DNA from: UBA5972 sp964637875
GTDB taxonomy: Bacteria; Pseudomonadota; Alphaproteobacteria; Rhodobacterales; Rhodobacteraceae
NCBI GenBank assembly: GCA_964637875.1
Contig: CAZWXK010000076.1
Location: forward strand, 1 to 9,331
Direction of reading: 5' to 3'
DNA: 9,331 nt
Made by a program: the position numbers and the translations under genes. The notes beneath the pieces are model-generated. The model did not search any database. It worked only from the letters and a program-made list of their open reading frames with translations, and was not told where the DNA came from. Below are positions 6,499 to 9,331 of this stretch, piece after piece; within the stretch, counting starts at the first letter, position 1, and every line of letters starts with the position of its first letter.

Positions 6499-6561
6499 AA
6501 TCCCGTGATGGATGGATAAATCACACGGGATTTATCCCATAACCGACTGATTTCACGGGGG
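6499..6561 (+). promoter_or_regulatory. pyrG leader with mutually exclusive pairings
   Basis: Three pairings share arms. AATCCCGTG (6499-6507) pairs with CACGGGATT (6524-6532) over 9 bp with a 16-nt loop. GGATAAAT (6514-6521) pairs with ATTTATCC (6530-6537) over 8 bp. The 5' TCCCGTG (6501-6507) can also pair with CACGGGG (6554-6560), which overlaps the G-run (6557-6561) likely to serve as the ribosome binding site. The arrangement could act as a two-state switch on pyrG translation. The pairings are directly visible; the regulatory role is inference. Confidence 0.45.
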
Positions 6562-6573
6562 TTTCCGCGACCA

Positions 6574-8217
6574 ATGGCGCGTTTCATCTTCATCACGGGC
6601 GGTGTTGTGTCATCGCTCGGCAAGGGGCTGGCCTCGGCCGCGCTGGGCGCGCTGCTGCAGGCACGCGGATTCTCGGTCAGGCTGCGCAAGCTCGACCCCT
6701 ATCTGAACGTCGATCCCGGCACGATGAGCCCGTTCGAACATGGCGAGGTCTTCGTCACCGATGATGGCGCGGAAACAGATCTCGATCTCGGCCATTACGA
6801 ACGCTTTACCGGCGTTGCCGCCCGCCGGACCGACAGCGTCAGCTCGGGCCGAATCTATTCCAACGTGCTGGAAAAGGAACGCCGGGGCGACTATCTGGGC
6901 AAGACGATCCAGGTCATTCCGCATGTCACCAACGAGATCAAGGACTGGATCGACATCGGCGCCGACGAGACCGATTTCATGCTGTGCGAAATCGGCGGCA
7001 CCGTGGGCGACATCGAGGGCCTGCCCTTTTTCGAGGCCATCCGCCAGTTTGCCCAGGAAAAGCCCCGCGGCCAGTGCATTTTCGTGCATCTGACGCTGCT
7101 GCCCTATCTCAAGGCCTCGGGCGAACTGAAAACGAAACCGACCCAGCATTCGGTCAAGGAACTGCGCTCGATCGGGCTGGCGCCCGACATCCTGCTGTGC
7201 CGATCCGAACGCCCCATCCCCGAAAAGGAACGCGCCAAGCTGGCCCTGTTCTGCAATGTCCGCCCCGAGGCCGTTATCCCGGCGCTGGACCTGAAATCCA
7301 TTTACGAGGCGCCGCTGGTCTATCATCAGGTGGGGCTTGACCGCGCCGTGCTCGACGCCTTCGGCATCACCCCCGCGCCGCAACCCAAGCTGGAAAAATG
7401 GGAGGACGTGGCAGACCGCATCTACAACCCCGAGGGCGAGGTCCGCGTGGCCATCGTCGGCAAATACACCCAGCTGGAAGATGCCTACAAATCCATCGCC
7501 GAGGCGCTGACCCATGGCGGCATGCACAACCGCGTGCGCGTCAGGGCCGAGTGGATCGACAGCGAAATTTTCGAGCGCGAAGACCCCGCCCCGCATCTGG
7601 AAAAATTCGACGCAATCCTTGTCCCCGGTGGATTTGGCGAACGCGGCACCGAGGGCAAGATCCGCGCCGCCCAGTTCGCCCGCGAACATCGCGTCCCCTA
7701 TTTCGGCATCTGCCTGGGCATGCAGATGGCGGTGATCGAGGCCGCGCGCAACCTGGCCAAGGTGGCAGATGCGGGCAGCGAGGAATTCGATCACGAGGCC
7801 GGCAAGAAACGCTTTACCCCCGTGGTCTATCACCTCAAGGAATGGGTCGAGGGCAACCGAACCATCCAGCGCGAGGCCGGCGACGACAAGGGCGGCACCA
7901 TGCGCCTGGGCGCCTATGACGCCATCCTGAAAGAGGGCAGCAAGGTCGCCGCCATCTATGGCACCACACAGATTTCCGAACGCCACCGCCACCGCTACGA
8001 GGTGGATCTCGGCTATCGCGAACCGCTGGAAGAACAGGGGCTGATCTTTTCCGGCATGTCGCCTGACGGCAAGCTGCCCGAAATTGTCGAGCTGACCGAT
8101 CATCCCTGGTATATCGGCGTGCAGTTCCACCCCGAGCTGAAATCGAAACCCTTCGCGCCACACCCGCTCTTTGCCGATTTCATCCGCGCGGCAGTCGAAC
8201 AGTCGCGCCTGGTCTGA
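6574..8217 (+). CDS. pyrG: CTP synthase
   Basis: Converts UTP to CTP using ATP and ammonia released from glutamine, the last step of pyrimidine nucleotide synthesis; cytoplasmic. The 547 residues match the usual full length. The N-terminal synthetase domain shows the ATP-binding loop SSLGKG (13-18), the LDPYLNVDPGTM region, FVTDDGAETDLDLGHYERF, and CEIGGTVGDIEG with its conserved Glu139. The class I glutaminase domain begins near residue 290 (VRVAIVGKYTQLEDAYKS). It has PGGFGERG and the triad Cys380 (FGICLGMQ), His519 and Glu521 (VQFHPEL). The ATG at 6574 matches the family start MARFIFITGGVVSSLGKG. The ribosome binding site is weak, a G-run 12 nt upstream. A good promoter and a structured leader precede it. 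A 540-codon open frame on the opposite strand is a composition artefact. Confidence 0.98.
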   Translation: MARFIFITGGVVSSLGKGLASAALGALLQARGFSVRLRKLDPYLNVDPGTMSPFEHGEVFVTDDGAETDLDLGHYERFTGVAARRTDSVSSGRIYSNVLEKERRGDYLGKTIQVIPHVTNEIKDWIDIGADETDFMLCEIGGTVGDIEGLPFFEAIRQFAQEKPRGQCIFVHLTLLPYLKASGELKTKPTQHSVKELRSIGLAPDILLCRSERPIPEKERAKLALFCNVRPEAVIPALDLKSIYEAPLVYHQVGLDRAVLDAFGITPAPQPKLEKWEDVADRIYNPEGEVRVAIVGKYTQLEDAYKSIAEALTHGGMHNRVRVRAEWIDSEIFEREDPAPHLEKFDAILVPGGFGERGTEGKIRAAQFAREHRVPYFGICLGMQMAVIEAARNLAKVADAGSEEFDHEAGKKRFTPVVYHLKEWVEGNRTIQREAGDDKGGTMRLGAYDAILKEGSKVAAIYGTTQISERHRHRYEVDLGYREPLEEQGLIFSGMSPDGKLPEIVELTDHPWYIGVQFHPELKSKPFAPHPLFADFIRAAVEQSRLV

Positions 8218-8243
8218 GCCTGCCCCGATCACGATTGTTTCGT

Positions 8244-8272
8244 TTGAATTCCCCCTTCACGGGGCATAGAAC
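8244..8272 (+). promoter_or_regulatory. Possible promoter of the DUF1330-TerB pair
   Basis: TTGAAT (8244-8249) and TAGAAC (8267-8272) are separated by 17 bp, in the 87-bp gap after pyrG. The spacer contains CCCC and GGGG arms (CCCCCTTCACGGGG, 8251-8264) that could form a short hairpin. Read-through from pyrG is equally possible. Confidence 0.35.
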
Positions 8273-8304
8273 GATTTGCGACATGACCGACGCAGGAGGA
8301 CGAC

Positions 8305-8598
8305 ATGCCCAAGGGATACTGGGTTGCCAATGTCGATGTGGACAGCCCCGAGGACTATGCCAAATATGTCGCCGCCAATGCGGTCGCCTTTGAAAAATAC
8401 GGCGCCCGCTTTCTGGTGCGCGGCGGCAGATCGACCGTGGTCGAGGGCGAAATGCGATCCCGCATCGTGGTGCTGGAATTCAAGGATTACGAAACCGCGC
8501 TGGCCTGCTACAACTCGCCCGAATATCAACAGGCCCTGCGGCTGCGTCTGCACTGTTCGCAGGCCAATCTCGCCATTGTCGAGGGATGGGACGACTGA
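8305..8598 (+). CDS. DUF1330 family protein
   Basis: A 97-residue protein with the DUF1330 pattern: N-terminal strand KGYWVANVDVDSPEDYAKY, a helix, FLVRGG (about residues 34-39) followed by VVEGEMRSRIVVLEFKD, then the helix with the signature YNSPEYQQALRLR, and a closing strand (LAIVEGWDD). Members adopt a small ferredoxin-like alpha/beta fold and form dimers. Their physiological role is generally unassigned, and I see no catalytic residues that settle one. A near-perfect AGGAGG (8294-8299) lies 5 nt before the ATG and fixes the start. The stop codon is followed by one base and then the start of the TerB-like gene, so the two are very likely co-translated. No signal peptide; cytoplasmic. Confidence 0.9.
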   Translation: MPKGYWVANVDVDSPEDYAKYVAANAVAFEKYGARFLVRGGRSTVVEGEMRSRIVVLEFKDYETALACYNSPEYQQALRLRLHCSQANLAIVEGWDD

Positions 8599-8599
8599 C

Positions 8600-9043
8600 A
8601 TGCTCGACCTGCTCAAACGCCTCATGGCGCCCCTTCCCCAGCCCCTGAACGAGATCGACGCACGCCTCGCGCTGTCGGCGCTGATGGTGCGGCTTGCGCG
8701 CGCCGACAACCAGTATGACCTGACCGAGGCCGCCGAGATCACCCGCATCCTGATGGAACGCTACGGCCTGGACCATGACGCTGCCGAGGAGCTGCGCACG
8801 CAGGCCGAAGAGGTCGAATTACAGGCCCCCGACACGGTGCGCTTTACCCGCGCGATCAAGGATTCGGTGCCCTATGACCACCGCGCCGATGTGGTCGAGG
8901 CATTGTGGCAGGTCGCACTTGCCGATGGCAGCCGCGATGCCGAGGAAAACGGCCTCATGCGCCTGGTCGTCAGCCTGCTGGGCGTGAACGACCGCGACAG
9001 CGCCCTCGCCCGCCAGCGCGTCGAGGCACGCTTGTTGCGCTGA
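8600..9043 (+). CDS. TerB-like (tellurite resistance TerB family) protein
   Basis: A 147-residue, all-helical, acidic protein. It has the two repeated signatures of the TerB/DjlA-like fold: ALMVRLARADNQYDLTEAAEI (residues 27-47, split here by family position, with Asp36 and Glu43) and ALADGSRDAEE (106-116), which match the ADG..-E metal-site pattern of the family. The fold binds divalent metal in known members. The name tellurite resistance comes from the ter operon, and most stand-alone members like this have no proven role in tellurite resistance. The other ter genes are absent. The ATG at 8600 lies one base after the DUF1330 stop, with GGGA about 9 nt upstream inside that gene. The same frame stays open upstream, but that is overlap with DUF1330. 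A large palindrome follows the stop. Confidence 0.82.
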   Translation: MLDLLKRLMAPLPQPLNEIDARLALSALMVRLARADNQYDLTEAAEITRILMERYGLDHDAAEELRTQAEEVELQAPDTVRFTRAIKDSVPYDHRADVVEALWQVALADGSRDAEENGLMRLVVSLLGVNDRDSALARQRVEARLLR

Positions 9044-9049
9044 GTACCC

Positions 9050-9160
9050 GGTTTCTTCTTTGCCCAAATACGCCCGCCGGAGGCTCCCGGCGGTTCCGAC
9101 AGCACAGGCGGGGGCTGTCTGCCCCCGCACCCCCGAGCGTATTTCTGCAAAGAAGAAGCC
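9050..9160. repeat. 111-bp branched palindrome between convergent genes
   Basis: The outer stem pairs GGTTTCTTCTTTGC (9050-9063) with GCAAAGAAGAAGCC (9147-9160); 13 of 14 pairs are Watson-Crick and one is G-T. After a 2x2 internal loop it continues as AAATACGC (9066-9073) with GCGTATTT (9137-9144). Inside are two more hairpins: CCGCCGG (9074-9080) with CCGGCGG (9087-9093), and GCGGGGGC (9108-9115) with GCCCCCGC (9121-9128). It lies between the TerB-like stop (9043) and the gcdH stop (9164), so it may end transcription from both sides, although no T-run is present outside the stem. I recall similar CTTCTTTG...AAATAC palindromes in intergenic DNA of Rhodobacteraceae, which would make it a dispersed element. 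Confidence 0.85.
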
Positions 9161-9163
9161 GTC

Positions 9164-9331
9164 TCAGAAAAACGCCTGAATGCCCGTCTGCGCGCGCCCC
9201 AGGATCAGCGCATGCACGTCATGGGCGCCCTCATAGGTGTTGACGGTTTCCAGGTTGCACATGTGGCGCATCACCTGGAATTCTTCGGAAATGCCGTTGC
9301 CGCCATGCATGTCGCGGCTCATGCGCGCGAT
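9164..9331 (-). CDS. gcdH: Glutaryl-CoA dehydrogenase, C-terminal 55 residues (partial)
   Basis: The gene enters from beyond the right edge; only the C-terminal end is visible. The enzyme is an FAD-dependent acyl-CoA dehydrogenase that oxidises and decarboxylates glutaryl-CoA to crotonyl-CoA in lysine and tryptophan breakdown. The visible residues contain RDMHGGNGISEEF (6-18 of the fragment), then NLETVNTYEGAHDVHALI, and the terminal GRAQTGIQAFF. The NTYEG glutamate (codon 9232-9230) corresponds to the catalytic base of the glutaryl-CoA group. The TYEG-HD-HALILGRA-TGIQAF ending distinguishes it from most other acyl-CoA dehydrogenases. The stop is TGA at 9166-9164, directly next to the branched palindrome. 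Confidence 0.9.
   Translation of the reverse strand: MARMSRDMHGGNGISEEFQVMRHMCNLETVNTYEGAHDVHALILGRAQTGIQAFF

Noticed and set aside
6610..8232. 540-codon open frame antisense to the whole of pyrG
   Set aside because: Typical shadow frame in high-GC DNA with biased third positions; composition is unlike a real protein, there is no supporting start signal, and pyrG is certain on the other strand.
8600..9043. Tellurite resistance cluster
   Set aside because: Only one TerB-like gene is present; there are no TerC, TerD/E or TerA partners, so the name reflects the fold only.

Overview
The window looks like chromosomal housekeeping DNA from an alphaproteobacterium of the Rhodobacteraceae/Rhodobacterales type. 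Supporting signs are the high G+C by eye, strong G/C preference at third codon positions, a SecG with a Pro/Ala-rich tail directly upstream of pyrG, a DUF2842-type protein coupled to purA, and a long acidic protein with conserved ends that I associate with Rhodobacterales. It is draft sequence: three runs of exactly 100 N (1332-1431, 2725-2824, 5713-5812) are scaffold gaps of nominal length. Two of them interrupt the same gene.

Layout. At the left, thiamine pyrophosphokinase (thiN, minus strand, 97-759) is followed on its 3' side by a strong GC-rich hairpin (27-77). It is divergent from a long, low-complexity, acidic Pro/Ala/Glu-rich protein gene (898-3418, plus). That gene converges on a minus-strand pair, purA (3778-5070) and a two-helix membrane protein of the DUF2842 type (3449-3778), whose stop and start codons share one base. 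Divergent from purA is a four-helix membrane protein resembling DUF6524 (5287-5685), followed by gap 3. Next come secG (5968-6402), pyrG (6574-8217), a DUF1330 protein (8305-8598) and a TerB-like protein (8600-9043), all on the plus strand. A large branched palindrome (9050-9160) separates these from the 3' end of a glutaryl-CoA dehydrogenase gene on the minus strand (9164-9331, running off the window).

How the genes relate. purA (AMP branch) and pyrG (CTP from UTP) are nucleotide biosynthesis genes, thiN makes the cofactor thiamine diphosphate, secG belongs to the Sec translocon and gcdH to lysine/tryptophan degradation. They look like neighbours on a conserved backbone rather than one pathway. 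Only purA/DUF2842 and DUF1330/TerB have spacing that argues for co-translation.

I see no phage, transposon, CRISPR, toxin-antitoxin or defence system and no convincing novel multi-gene system. The most interesting items are: (1) a pyrG promoter and leader whose start-site pattern and alternative pairings resemble CTP-sensed pyrC-type control; (2) a 16-base identity across gap 2 that restores the reading frame exactly, showing the gap is an unmerged contig overlap; (3) the 111-bp branched palindrome; (4) the long disordered protein with conserved terminal domains.
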